From: Patellaria atrata CBS 101060
Lineage: Eukaryota; Ascomycota; Dothideomycetes; Patellariales; Patellariaceae
Assembly (NCBI GenBank): GCA_010093705.1
Contig: MU006090.1
Span: 957,817-1,021,816, forward strand
DNA: 64,000 nucleotides
Direction: 5' to 3'
Shown: piece after piece, positions 47,345 to 60,680 of the stretch
Position numbering within the stretch: the first letter of the stretch is position 1
Layout: each line of letters starts with the position of its first letter
Notes under the pieces: model-generated
Databases searched by the model: none
What the model saw: only the letters and a program-made list of their open reading frames with translations
What the model was told of the DNA's origin: nothing
Position numbers and translations under genes: made by a program

Positions 47345-48133
47345 ATGACACACGTCCCCTCCTCCCGCACTCTGAAGAGCTTCACCCTGATGTCCTTCGA
47401 CGTGTACGGCACGCTCGTAGACTGGGAACGCGGCATCAAAGAAGCCCTCCTCTCTAGCCCGCACTTCTCTCTCCTGCCCTCCTCTCACGCCCTCCAATCC
47501 CAAGACGGCACCGCGCTCCTCCACGCCTTCGAGCGCCACGAACGGCGGATCCAGTCCGCACAGCCGGCACTGGACTACACCTCCGTGCTTGCCGAAGCTT
47601 ACACCGCGCTCGTGAGCGAGCACGGGTTGAAGGAAGCCGAAGGCCGGAAGGAGGACGTTGAGGAAGCGGCGAAAGCCTTCGCGGCCACGCAACCGCACTG
47701 GCCCGCATTCCCCGACACCGTGGACGCGATGAAGCGGCTCTCGAAAACGCACACCCTCGTCGCCTTGTCCAATACGGCCCGCGGCATGCTAGCACAAGCG
47801 CTCTCCTCTGACCACCCGCTCCACGGCGTGCCCTTCGCGGCCATATACACGGCCGACCAGATCGGGAGCTACAAGCCCGATGCGCGGAACTTTGAGTACC
47901 TGGAGAAACATGCTAAGGAAGAGTTTGGGGTCGAGAAGGGGAAGATCTTGCATGTGGCTCAGAGCTTGTTTCACGATCACATGCCGGCGCCGGAGAATGG
48001 GTTTGAGCTGGGGGTGTGGGTGGATCGGAGTGGGGTTATGGGGGAACAGGGTGGTTACAGGAGCCGGGCTAAGTACGGATGGAGGGTGGAGACTTTGAAG
48101 CAGCTGGCGGACCTGGTGGATGCGGAGACGTGA
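47345..48133 (+). CDS. Haloacid dehalogenase type II (HAD superfamily)
   Basis: A single exon of 262 residues. HAD motif I is SFDVYGTLVDWE with the nucleophile D19, motif II is LVALSNTARG, motif III the lysine in IGSYKPDARNFEY, and motif IV is around LHVAQSLFHDHMPAPENGF. This is the 2-haloacid dehalogenase / (S)-2-haloacid type layout common in ascomycetes; the natural substrate in fungi is usually unknown. The gene is clearly more GC-rich than its surroundings, strongly so in codon third positions. It faces the DDHD gene tail to tail. Confidence 0.88.
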   Translation: MTHVPSSRTLKSFTLMSFDVYGTLVDWERGIKEALLSSPHFSLLPSSHALQSQDGTALLHAFERHERRIQSAQPALDYTSVLAEAYTALVSEHGLKEAEGRKEDVEEAAKAFAATQPHWPAFPDTVDAMKRLSKTHTLVALSNTARGMLAQALSSDHPLHGVPFAAIYTADQIGSYKPDARNFEYLEKHAKEEFGVEKGKILHVAQSLFHDHMPAPENGFELGVWVDRSGVMGEQGGYRSRAKYGWRVETLKQLADLVDAET

Positions 48134-48518
48134 TGGAATATAGATGGGCAAGTTGATGGAAAGCTTGCTTCGAAGCAAGGGACTTTATCATCCTCTGTCC
48201 CAGTTGAACTCCCTCGATTTCTATAGGTTAGCTGAATAACCACTGGTAGGTCTTCGTTCTCGAAGAATTGATTGAGATCCATTGTCTGTACAAAAAAGTC
48301 CTAGATATGAGGGGGGTTCCTCCATACGGGCCGACGTTTCTGTAAAGTTTAGCGAGAGACCCTTAGAAACTGGATTAACAGTAGTCGAGGAAAAGTCGGA
48401 ATAGGAGAAATACCTAGTACCACAAATGATAACGGTTATTTACTTACTGATACAAATCTTTCCGTACAGGAGTAATATTACCTAACGCCCCCTGAAGACA
48501 CTTCCTAATACATAGTCC
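48134..48518. other. Convergent 3' spacer
   Basis: 0.4 kb with no recognised feature. Confidence 0.4.
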
Positions 48519-51425
48519 CTATGCACCAACACCTCCCTTCCTTTTCACGGCCCTCATTATTGGAACAGTCCCATCTCTTCCCCCCTCTCTCCCAACTTCA
48601 ACAACGATCATCCTCACAAAATCTCTGTTGATCCAGTAACTACTATGTGCACCCAGCATCGTCAAGTATTGTATATCAAACGTCCCGCCACCGTAACGTA
48701 GAAACCAATCTATCTGTCCATTGTCGTTGAGCCGGATCGCACGTTCTTCAGCCACTTCTTCACGAGAAAAATTGTGCGTCTCAAGTTCCACGTTTGACGG
48801 CAATCGAGTGGGTTTGGAGGGCATTGTGTGGGATTGAGAAGAGCTCGTATTAGAAGATACGCCTGACGCACGGAAAATATTGAGAGATGGAATCCAGGAT
48901 TTCGATGCTGAGGGGACGATTGCTGGTTTGAGTGCTGCCGAGTATGAGGCATCTACAGCAGCGTTGAGACGGTATGCAACAGGGTCATAAGGATTAATGA
49001 TATTGTAAATATTGTCTACGGCTATGCACCCGTATGTATCTTTTACACCGGCGACGCCGAGACCTGGTGGACCGGGCTCCAAGCCTGGTTTTTGTCTATC
49101 ACTTCGAGGTAGAAGAGCCGCCTTTTTGAGAAGAAGGAAAAAGCCTACTGGACTGCCACATACGAAGAGAGAGCTTGTGTCGAAATTGAAGTGGTCCTTC
49201 GGGCCATCAGAAGGATCTCTCAAACCGCGAGGGACGTAGCTAGGTTGCTTGCTAAGAATGTCAATAGCCATGACGCTGCCCAAAGAGTGAGCAATCAAGT
49301 GAACACGACCCCATTGAGCAAAACCTGGATTGTTATTGCACCAGAGATGGTATATACGATTGGCTTCCCCTACGCAAGCAGCGATCATTTTTGGATTGTG
49401 CTCCTGAGAGAGGTAATAAGGAATATCCAACATAACGTCGCTGATAATGTTTCGAACGTATGGAAGCGTCTCCGGCGTGATGTCCTTCAATGAATACTGA
49501 TTGAAAGATGGGTCATCACATTCATCTCTATATCCACCGTCTTCAAAAGATAAGCTTAATCGCCAGTTGACCTTGACAGTTGGTCAGCAAAATGGATAAC
49601 AATGGAGATAGTAGTCTATAGGTTCTGATGTGAGGCATAACATGGGGATATTACATACTGGTAGAACCATTATACCTCCCATGTCCTTCCGCATATGGTC
49701 CTTCACGCTGTTGGTACCTAGTTCAACATTTATTTCTCTGCGAAATGCATTGATTGCATGAGTGAAATGAAAACTCTCCACTCTCTCTGATAGTTTCTGC
49801 CCGATCCCATGAATGACAAGGACGAGATCGGTTACCTGTGGACGTTCAGACAAAGCAAGCGCAGGGTCGGATTTCTGCCTTTGATTAGGTAGAATGCCAT
49901 GCTGGGAAGTAGAGACTCCTTCTTGCGCTTTTGTCATCCTAGGCCCCATCCGTGGCGGGTGTAATTTCTCCCATGCGGTTTGGTCAAATCCTCGGACAAC
50001 ACACACTCCGATTTTGTGTCCTTTGCGTATATAGTTCGCCAATGGTCGACGACCGTAATATGCAGAGGGCTGAAGGCTTGGGCGGAGCAAGTATGCCTCC
50101 TTATCATTTGCATAAATCACAGCGGCCCCTGGATAGTGTCGAAGTCTACCATCTCTGCCGTAACTTGTTGTCCCTGAAGCTTTATTATCTAGTCCTTCTA
50201 GTCCGATAGATATGTCAATCAGGTCTTCTGCGCTTTCTACAATCTCCCGTCTTTGTTGCTCAGGACTATAAACCTCCTCTACGAGTGTGTTTTGCACCGC
50301 TTGGTTATCCCTTGATGTGGTAGGTCGGCTGTCTTGCTTTAAAGGCTTTTCTGGCCACAGGTTATGAGAGATCTTCATCTCTCCTAGCGCACCTACTTCG
50401 ACAGCACTGTTCAACTCATCGCGCCAAGTTTCCGTCCAAGGCTGTAGAGTTATATATCCAGCTTCTAACATATTTGCAACCTCAACTTCTACCGGAAGCA
50501 TGGAGTCCTTGTAGAACCAAGTACCTCTAACAACAGACGCAATGTCATTTACTGGGGACCAGTATATCGGTTCCATACTATTATACGATTAGCAGCTCCT
50601 ACAATCTTGAAATATGGTTACATACTGTAGAGTTGGCATAACGACTTCATGAAGTCGTGACACTCCAACTGGTACTCTTGCCAAAGGACCTGCTCTTCGA
50701 GTGTCACGCGAGGTAGAGGCTCCATCACAGTCATGCTCCTCATTACCTCCAATAGGCCCATCGCCCCAATCGTAACTATCTGCAAGTTGTACTATTGGCC
50801 TTGATTTGCCCGGCCGTGTTTTTGAGCCTGGAGCATTGGTCATTGTCCTAGAAGGGGCCCTTACGAACGGATTCCCCGTAGTCACCGTTACGTCGCCACC
50901 AATCCCGATATCTGCACTGTCCAAAGCCCGAAGGGAGCTTGAGAGAGTCACCGGTTTCCAAGCCGGCTCAGATTCACCTTCGGATGTGTCAACCGGTGAT
51001 CCAAGTCCATTACCCAAAGTACGAGAAGTCTTCGCCGGAGTATGCTGTTTCAAATCAGCTCTCTGCTTGCCTTCCGCCTCAAAACTCGCCCTCCTCCTAG
51101 CTTCAGATCCACTTCGGCCATGACCGCTGCCCGAGGCTCCGCCAACGCGTTCGCGAGGACCTTTCTCTCCGCCATCCTCGTTGTATTTCAGTATTTCAGT
51201 GCGCAGTTCCAACCACGTCTTCTCTAATGCCCCATTGTCATAGTCAGAAAAGGGCCTTGGAGGCTGCCGTTGAATCGTTGCTGAGCCAGATAAGGGTGGC
51301 GGCAAAGGGGATAGTGGATCATCGATAGCGAGAGGGGATGTGTAAAAGAAACGGATAGGGATGGAAGGGGGACGTTCTTGGGCGTGGAGGACCTCTCTTA
51401 TATATTTGTTGGTTTGGTCACCCAT
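48519..51425 (-). CDS. DDL1: DDHD-domain phospholipase A1 (PA-PLA1 / DDL1 family)
   Basis: Three exons (51425-50626, 50577-49659, 49571-48519), with introns of 48 and 87 nt, give 923 residues. The N-terminal half has a WWE-like region (IREVLHAQERPPSIPIRFFY, then PIYWSPVNDIASVVRGTWFY) and long disordered stretches. The lipase core has TDLVLVIHGIGQKLSERVES and the nucleophile elbow VHLIAHSLGSVMAID (serine near residue 669). The DDHD domain follows with DTSSLFVCGSPVGFFLLL, NIYNIINPYDPVAYRLN and LGAHSSYWINRDFVRMI. In yeast the homologue acts as a mitochondrial phospholipase on phosphatidic acid and cardiolipin; this location is inferred. Both joins preserve the frame. Confidence 0.9.
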
Positions 51426-52056
51426 GATGCTCTGGATTGTAGCCGACAGTCAAGGGCTCAAGGCTTCTGTGAGGTGTAATTGATGAGCGGGACGTTGGTC
51501 TCGGGATTGGGTTAAAGTTTCTCACATATGATATAGGAGAGTATATATAACATTCCTCCATCTTGAAAAGGCGAAATGTTTTTCTTAGTAGGCTTTGTGT
51601 TTGCCTGAGCTATACTCGGGATGAAGGTTCAAGCTTTGTATGCTTGTGATCGCGGGAAGATCTTTCAACGTTCTCCGACCTGCCTCTAGTTTTTACACCC
51701 CTCTACCTATGACAACATACCTTGTCAGAAGGTGCTGTTAATAGAATGAATAGGCCCGCGCTGAATCAGAGACCATTGACCTTTAAACGTTATGGAACGT
51801 GATAGACGTATATCATTTTCATACAAAATACGGTACAGTAAATATACAGAGTACAGACTATTTCATTCAAAGAACTCACAAGCCTGACACGAACTTCCGT
51901 CTAGCGTGATAATTTGGATCGCAGGACATTTGTTCTGCCTTGAGCTATCCATAACAAAAGAGTGATATACAGAGTAGAAAGCGAATCATTCAACCAGCAA
52001 ACTCCGCTGGCTCACGGAAGACCTCCATTTCACTTGTCTGTGACTGATCTGTCAGG
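51426..52056. promoter_or_regulatory. Divergent promoter region, DDL1 / CPD1
   Basis: 630 bp between divergent genes; contains a GGTACAGTA / ATACAGAGTACAG cluster near 51830-51856. No defined site named. Confidence 0.35.
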
Positions 52057-52802
52057 ATGCCTGGTGACAATCATCCCCTACGCTTTTTCTGCTTCTTACT
52101 GACACATCGAAGGCTCATCACTGTGGTTGATCCCCCCTCGCAATTCTCCCGTCTACTCAATTGTTCAAACGCTTATCGACAAGGGCATACCTTCACTGTT
52201 CCCGTCAATCAATCCACCCACTTTTCCCCCCCATGTAACTCTAACCTCTTCTATTCCTTCGTCTGTCTATACTACTTCATCGCCCCAAGCTTGGCTCGAC
52301 TCTCTCCAGCTACCCACCGGGGATGAGATTGATGTCCGCATTATTGGTTTAGACGTAGGAAATGTATGGAACAAAGCAATCACCTTGATAGTCAGCAAGG
52401 GGTCAGAAGAGGGCAATGACGGGGCAAGTCATGGTCAAATGACAGCACTAATGAGACTCGCAGTCGAGTGTAGGGAGCGAGGTGTTGAGTCGAATGCGAG
52501 CGGGCAGGTGGGAGATAAAGGAAAGGTAAGGGCAAAGAAGTGGGTTGCAGAGGACTGGGAGCCACACATGAGTTTACTATAGTGAGTGATACTGTTGTCC
52601 GACTCCTCTCGACCTCTTTCTCACAGGGAGAACAAGTTCCGAGATACACATTTCAGAGTCAAAGCGTGCAGAAATCGAGCATGTCACCAACAATGCAGGC
52701 ATCGAGCCCTCGATGACAAGCTTCCAAGGTGGACAGCTCTGGCTGGTTCCGACTGAGAGAGATATCAAGGAGTGGAAACCGATAGCTATTCGAGACCTAT
52801 GA
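52057..52802 (+). CDS. CPD1: 2',3'-cyclic-nucleotide 3'-phosphodiesterase (2H family)
   Basis: A 7-nt first exon (52057-52063) supplies MPG. A 49-nt intron leads to 52113-52581, and a 55-nt intron with a CAAG acceptor leads to 52637-52802. The product is 213 residues: MPGSSLWLIPPRNSPVYSIV ... FPPHVTLTSSI ... WEPHMSLLYSEIHISES ... GGQLWLVPTERDIKEW. The two HxT/S motifs (H43-T45 and H152-S154) are the 2H phosphoesterase catalytic pairs. The family hydrolyses ADP-ribose 1'',2''-cyclic phosphate from tRNA splicing and 2',3'-cyclic nucleotides. The last intron uses AAG rather than the nearer CAG; the CAG would give an immediate stop. Confidence 0.88.
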
Positions 52803-52835
52803 CATTTCCAACGTTGCACACATCTGCCTATTGCT

Positions 52836-53170
52836 GGATTTTTTAAGTCAGACTGTGTACTTAAACGCTTTGTTCGCATACCTTATTATGCTATTGCTTC
52901 ACTACAATTTTCACCGATTTCATGAGTTTAAAACAGAACAGATCACCTTATGATCCTTCCCTCAACCTTTATCCTACTAAGCATTACTTTTCTCTGACAT
53001 TTCCCACTAACTTCACACATTTATCTTATTATCAGGTATTTTGAGTCAGACCGTGTACTTAAAACGCTCTGCTCGCATACCCTGATATGCTATTGCTTCA
53101 CCACAATTCTCACCACAACCCCCACCGATTCCACGAGTTGAAAATAGACCAGATCACCATACAATGCTTC
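52836..53170. repeat. Diverged direct duplication of about 120-130 bp, offset 198 bp
   Basis: The stretch from 52845 (AGTCAGACTGTGTACTTAAA, then GCTTTGTTCGCATACC, ATGCTATTGCTTCACTACAA, CCGATTTCATGAG, CAGATCACC) recurs from about 53043 with roughly 10-15 percent differences and small insertions. The first copy starts directly after the CPD1 stop, so it is probably a duplicated 3' region. Confidence 0.75.
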
Positions 53171-53698
53171 CCTTAGCCTCTAGCTCACCAGCCGTTATTT
53201 TCTCCTCCAAACCCACCACTTCCTCTGGCACCGATGCTGGGGAGCACGTCTGTTGGACTGGCTCTACCAAGGGGATGGCGGCCTCACGCCACGCATCAGG
53301 GGCTCTTTCAATACTCAAATGACAAGATAGCCTGTTGGTCTGCACGAATGGCACGACCTTCAGTCCTGTGGCCGAGGATAAATTCCCCTCCGCGAGGACG
53401 TCGAGCGCTCCGTCTTACGCATTCTATGGGTAAGCCGAGTTTGGAGATACAGTATATGGAAGTATAGCTGACATCCTTCCAGTCATAGAGGGTTGCAAGG
53501 GATACCGGTTTTGAGTTAAGGGCCCACGAAAAACACACATCTATGGAGGAAGAAGATACGCTCTTTATGAATGTATCTAGTGTGGTGTGCTATTCACTAT
53601 GGCCCGTTTCAATAAATATACAATAAAGACATCCAAACCCCCATTACATCCAAATTCGTCATCCATATTCACATCCACCCCTTTCCCACACCTCCATC
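53171..53698. other. Spacer with two overlapping unassigned minus-strand frames
   Basis: Frames at 53308-53538 and 53154-53354 on the minus strand are open, but have no homology I can name and cannot be joined by a GT-AG intron. They are left unannotated. Confidence 0.35.
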
Positions 53699-55717
<2,019 letters not shown>

Positions 55718-56251
55718 TAGCAAGGAGAGTTGAAAAAGAGGAGGAAAAACACGGACTTTCAGTCGGGTGCTTACATTCAACGGTATTTGTACTGCGGAGG
55801 CGGAGTGGTAGATCATTTGCAATGTTCACATCGGAGCTATGCAGTAGAAATGCTTCATGCATCACACCGTTCACACGTTCGGCTTCCTACGGTTGAAGCT
55901 GGGGCTAAAGCCGTTCGAGGACTCTTCCTTCATGCACGACAAGGTGGGGCAAACACCGAAGGGAAATTCTAGCGTCGGATAGCAAAACATTGATGGAATG
56001 AGTTGGATTTGATAATATTGAGTCGACAAGCGACATAGTAGATACCTAGACGCACAAAATAATGAGAGAAAAAAAAAATGAATCAATTGATAAACCTTTC
56101 CTGGCGATCGACGAACATGATGCGACGACCGACCCAAACCATAGACCATAAACCTAGAATCCGAGCCACGAGTCTATCCCGCCTTAAGGGACGGGAGACA
56201 TCAGAACCGGCCGGTCCAAACAATCAACAAAATGTAGTGTAGGATGAAGAA

Positions 56252-56270
56252 AAAAAAAAAAAAAAAAATT
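56252..56270. repeat. Poly(A) tract
   Basis: About 20 consecutive A on the plus strand in the spacer between P5CDH and the bZIP gene, equivalent to poly(T) for both minus-strand genes. Confidence 0.8.
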
Positions 56271-56504
56271 AAAAATGAAAACGGGCACAGCGCGTATTTG
56301 CTGAAATCCCAGAACGATCAAGTAACGCTCAAACGCTGGAGGGAAATCGTCGACGGCCGCGCCACGTTAAGAATTTTCTCAACCGTGCCAGCAAATCAAG
56401 TATGAATGAGAAGAATCTTGATGCGAGGAGCTACCCTCACCAGAAGGTTTGGCCTCAAGGTGGCCATAGCGAACGAGTGACCTTGGACACGGAGAATCCA
56501 CAGT

Positions 56505-57852
56505 TCAAGACTGCGCCTGAGAGTTGAGGAATGCATTCTTCCACTTCTCTGCTTCTGCTATCGCATCATCTCTCTCTTGCTCAATTTCGGTAATCTTTTT
56601 TTCCAAGCTCTGGACATGGTCAAACTTTCGTTGCCGAGAATCACGTGCAGCAAGAGTGTTGCGAGCACGTTTCAAGGCGACCTTATCAGAGGGGTCGGCA
56701 ATGACAATTGGGGGAAGGGTACCTTTCCGGCGACGAGGTTTGGAGATAGCGCCAGATTGCACGGCGCGAGGGGAGCCGCCGGCTGAAGACTTGCGCCGGT
56801 TAGAAGAGTCGAGGATCAAAGGGGAATTGCCAGCAGAGCTATTTTGGGTGAAGGAAGTGTTGCTATCAGTTCGCTGCATTGAATCTGCGTTCTTGTCGTT
56901 GGTTGATTCGGGGAACAGCGAGAACCAGGTATCATCATGGCCCATGTCATTATCTTGGAATAGAGGGGACGTCTCATAACTATCAGCAATGTAGGGAGAC
57001 TCGTTGATATCAGGCGACGTCAGATTAGTGAAAGCAGTGGACGGCGGAGCTGACGCCAACGGGTCATTGAAGAGGTCCTTGGGAGAAACGGTCCTAGTGG
57101 AAGTCGAACCTGCGCTATTGATGGGAGTGAAGGTTGTTGACGCATTGTAATCACCCCAGTTGAGGTGTGTATTCTCGAGTTCTGCGCCAGCAAAGGGGAT
57201 CCCCCCTAAGGAATCCATGCCGTCAAAGTTCATATCTGTTGAGGGGGTAAGAATATGGTTATACGATGATGACGACATTTGATCTGTACCTGAAGCCAAA
57301 TGCGACATAGACTGAGAGGTATGCTGATGTTGATTGATATCTCCCGTACTTTGAGAATACAGGGGAACTGGTGGACGAATTGCTGATGTAGAAGATGGAC
57401 TTTGGTTGATGAAGCCTATGGACGAGTTGGGAGCCGAGTGGGCGTAGTACAATTGAGAATTAAACGCAGGACCAGACGGAAGGGTCGGTCGCTGAGATCT
57501 GCGAGAAACCTCTGGGGGTTGGTCGTACAGCACAAAGTCTTGCTGAGGGAGGAAAGTCGTCCGTGTTCGCGATGGTTGCCTTGAGGCGGTTGATGCTGGT
57601 GAGGGAAGCCATTGTTGTTGTTGAGAAGCCGTGGTGGACGAGTTGAACTCGTACGGATTTATAGTTGCTGAGGGAGAACCGAAGCTGCGCGAGGCTATGC
57701 TTGAGTTCAGAGAATCCTTAACGGAAGACTCTGAAGTGCGGGGTGGTGATTGAGTGGGGTGTTGTATAACTAGTTTCTTGTCTGGATCTATTTTGACTGA
57801 TTGAAGTCAAAGGCGGGGAAAGGGGAAGTGAAGAAGCTTAGAAGACAGCCAT
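56505..57852 (-). CDS. cpcA: GCN4/CpcA-type bZIP activator of amino-acid biosynthesis (cross-pathway control)
   Basis: The C-terminus holds the bZIP: KGTLPPIVIADPSDKVALKR, then ARNTLAARDSRQRK (basic region) and a short zipper FDHVQSLEKKITEIEQERDD. This basic region and the preceding PPIV-DPSD box identify the Gcn4/CpcA/CPC1 group. The upstream part is a Ser/Pro/Asp-rich activation region (DDTWFSLFPEST, NLTSPDINESPYIADSYETS). The open frame continues without ATG up to about 57790 (KIDPDKKLVIQHPTQSPPRT). There, at an A4 run (57791-57794 on the complement), homology continues one frame over (FTSPFPAFDFNQ) towards an ATG at 57852, which itself reads only four codons before TAA. So one or two bases are probably missing in this assembly, and the start is unresolved. 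There is no intron in the clear part. Confidence 0.82.
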
Positions 57853-57948
57853 GTCTGATGGTTGTCTATGTGGTTGCTATAAAGTTCGTGGTGAAAGATG
57901 GAAAGTAAAAGGAAAAGAGGCCAGGCAACGAGGTGGAAATTTGTGGCC

Positions 57949-58220
57949 TTAAGTGCGATTTGCGGTTGCTGACATGAACCGGGGCTGAAGTTGCCAAGAG
58001 ATTGCGAAAAAGCTGCTAAACTCGTTAGAGGCGAGTACCTTCGGCGGTAACTGTGAAGCGGGTCATACTATCTTTTCAGCTACACCGAATTCTGTTGAAA
58101 ATTGCAGTCAATTGTGCAGTTATCGGACTGTGGTGTAACTAATCAACTTAATTTACAACCATTCACGCAGTTTCTTTTATTTGAGCTTGACCCCATTTGG
58201 ACGGTGAGAGTGTGACTCAT
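57949..58220 (-). promoter_or_regulatory. Candidate upstream ORFs in the cpcA leader
   Basis: Upstream of the bZIP gene on its strand are short ATG-started frames: 57975-57949 (8 codons, MSATANRT), 58066-58025 (13 codons) and 58220-58143 (25 codons). Genes of the GCN4/CpcA family are known to be controlled by uORFs that couple translation to amino-acid starvation. Whether these lie within the transcript is inference. Confidence 0.45.
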
Positions 58221-59533
58221 AGTTGTAGATATACGAGTTCTCATCGCGTTCACTCTTTGATTGGACTATATCCCCTCAAGGCCGCGTTTGTAGCCTGAAA
58301 TCCGCCTCCTCACTCCTCCCCTCGATTCCCTTCCTGCACTTCCATTGGGGCTGAGCAGGCTGAGTTTGTGACGGTGTTTCAGATTCTGCTTCTACAAACA
58401 CCACGTTTGGTTTGTTTTGAAAAGGGTCAAGCACAGTAGATACCATACCTTAGATCACCGTGCAGTATAGCAGATAGGAATATCGTGCAAACGCTCCTTG
58501 CGATCACTCTTCATACCTTCTCCAGCAAGAATATATCCAAAGTACTCGTTACGGAATACGGTGTTTGCTCCGCCTCCGCTACGGTATAAAGGTGGGCAAA
58601 CCGTGTACTAAATTGGAAATGATAGCGAGTATACTTGAGTTTCGGAGTACCCAATCCTGTACTGTACATATATACAAGTAAGTAAAGCACCCGCCAATCC
58701 AATAGTTTCCTTCGGCGCGCCCTGCCAAAGACCCGGTATTCTGGAGATGCGGGAACTGCATCCTTAAGGCACCAAGCCGGGAATTCTCGCATCTCACCGC
58801 GAAATAGTTGCTAAATCCTCACACTCGCTCACGAACCGCTCTCAAACTCTACGGTGAGCCGCTCTGTGCACCTATATCGTCATGACGAAGTTCCTCTCTG
58901 AAGATCATCATTAAGAGATTAAAGGTACTTCCTTGCTCAAGCGGACTTACGGTATGAGAGGGTTTTTGGCTTCACGGAGTTAACAGACCGATACAAAACA
59001 TATCCTTAAAGAAGATAGAGGAGCTTATCCTCTTATGAACTGAATTCGGTCCTCGAGGTCAGCGTTCAAAGCTAACTCCCTCTGATATGGATATGACTCA
59101 CATTGGAATATCCTGTACCCCACCCTAGCCCTTTGATTATTGCTAAGCCTACAAAGTCAGCCGGGTGACACTGCAGGGTCGCGCAACTACTCCTTTGATG
59201 AAACGTAAGGTATCTTTATGTCTTGCTGATTAATAAGAAAAATTATCAACCTTCTACGTTTTGAAAATCAAACCATTCAAACGCACGTGATGATAGTTAG
59301 ATTTGTAAGATCTGGAGGATCCCGATACGATGGTACTGGATTCGGAACCTTTCGCGGGGTTCCTGTTACCCCTGAACTGGCGATGATCTTCACAGCGCCA
59401 AGACATTGAGCATAGCAGCTTCGCAAAAGTTCACACGGATTCACACCTCAGTGACACACTTCTACGCAATTGTCGGCGCCACCATAGAATCATACAACTT
59501 CCCCACCTCTCCCGCCCCGTCACACCCGAAAAC
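58221..59533. other. 1.3 kb divergent spacer, cpcA / prefoldin 5
   Basis: No gene recognised. Contains a CTGTACTGTACATATATAC motif (about 58658-58676). The last 70 bases before 59534 are C-rich. Confidence 0.4.
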
Positions 59534-60051
59534 ATGGCATCCCCCCAGATCGACCTGACCACCCTCTCGGCCCCCCAACTCACCCAATTGAAGAAACAAC
59601 TCGACGACGAGCTCCAACACCTCACCACCTCCTTCCAATCCTTACGCACAGCGCAATCCAAATTCAAAGACTGCCTGAAATCGATCGCCGAGGGGATCAC
59701 GGCGAAATCCAACTGTAAAACCCCCTCCCCCAAAAGAAATCCCCCAAAAACCCCCCACTAACCCTACCAGCAAAACCCCTCCTGGTCCCCCTAACCCCCT
59801 CCCTCTACGTTCCCGGCCGCCTCTCTCCCACAACTCCATCCTCGCGCCCTCTCCTCGTCGACGTCGGCACCGGCTTCTACGTCTCCAAGACGGCGGACGA
59901 GGCGACCCTGTTCTACGAGTCCAAGATCGCGGATTTGAGCGGTAGTTTGAAAGAGCTAGAGAAGATTCTGAATGTGAAGAGTGCGAATTTGAGGGTTGTG
60001 GAGGAAGTGCTTAGGGGGAAGATTGTTGGGAGGGGGGAGAGGGAGGGGTAA
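59534..60051 (+). CDS. GIM5: Prefoldin subunit 5
   Basis: Two exons (59534-59714 and 59771-60051), with a 56-nt intron (GTAAAA...CTACCAG, branch CTAACC), give 153 residues. The N-terminal helix is LSAPQLTQLKKQLDDELQHL. The beta-hairpin core is KPLLVPLTPSLYVPGRL and LLVDVGTGFYVSKTADEATL, and the C-terminal helix follows (SLKELEKILNVKSANLRVVE). This is the alpha-type prefoldin layout; the hexamer passes actin and tubulin to the CCT chaperonin. The intron is needed to avoid a stop after the first 76 codons. A run of C/A homopolymers fills the intron. Confidence 0.92.
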
Positions 60052-60525
60052 GGGGCGGGAAGGAGTGGGGGAGAAAAGGGGATTGTTGGAAGGAGGGGGT
60101 GGGATTGAGATAGGCGACGGGGAGTGGGACGTTGGGTAGCTAGGTTAGTCGGTTGGTTCGCTCCATCGTTGGACTGGAAATCGAAGAGTCGTTGCGATGG
60201 AAGCTTTGGAGACCAGAAGGGTGGCTGACATATCCGAGTCTGTCATGGACCTGGGCGAGATGAGCCCTTGGTATGTAGAGTACGTTACCTAAATATCAGA
60301 GCTCGAACATCACGCAGTAGGGATCGTCATATTATGGCATACTCCTATTGTGCTAGACGGATTGGGGCTAATTTACAGCTGAAGTCATGCCGCTTGTTCA
60401 TCCTTTCCAACATCTCGCGTGATATGTGATCCGCTGGACCTTCCAAGAAAGCATCATGTTACCGTAGAGTAGAAACCTGATTTTTCGTTCTACAGTATGA
60501 TTAAGAACGGTCCCAATATACTAGC

Positions 60526-60625
60526 NNNNNNNNNNNNNNNNNNNNNNNNNNNNNNNNNNNNNNNNNNNNNNNNNNNNNNNNNNNNNNNNNNNNNNNNNNN
60601 NNNNNNNNNNNNNNNNNNNNNNNNN
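60526..60625. other. Assembly gap (100 N)
   Basis: Exactly 100 consecutive N, the usual placeholder for a gap of unknown size. It lies 55 bases beyond the 3' end of the KH-like gene, so that gene's 3' UTR may be interrupted. Confidence 0.97.
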
Positions 60626-60680
60626 AAAGTAGGCTTATTGTGAATCGATGAGTAGTTCCATTGGTGCCGAGAGGATAATC

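Noticed and set aside
53154-53538. Two overlapping minus-strand frames that might form a gene
   Set aside because: No canonical intron joins them and no family is recognised.
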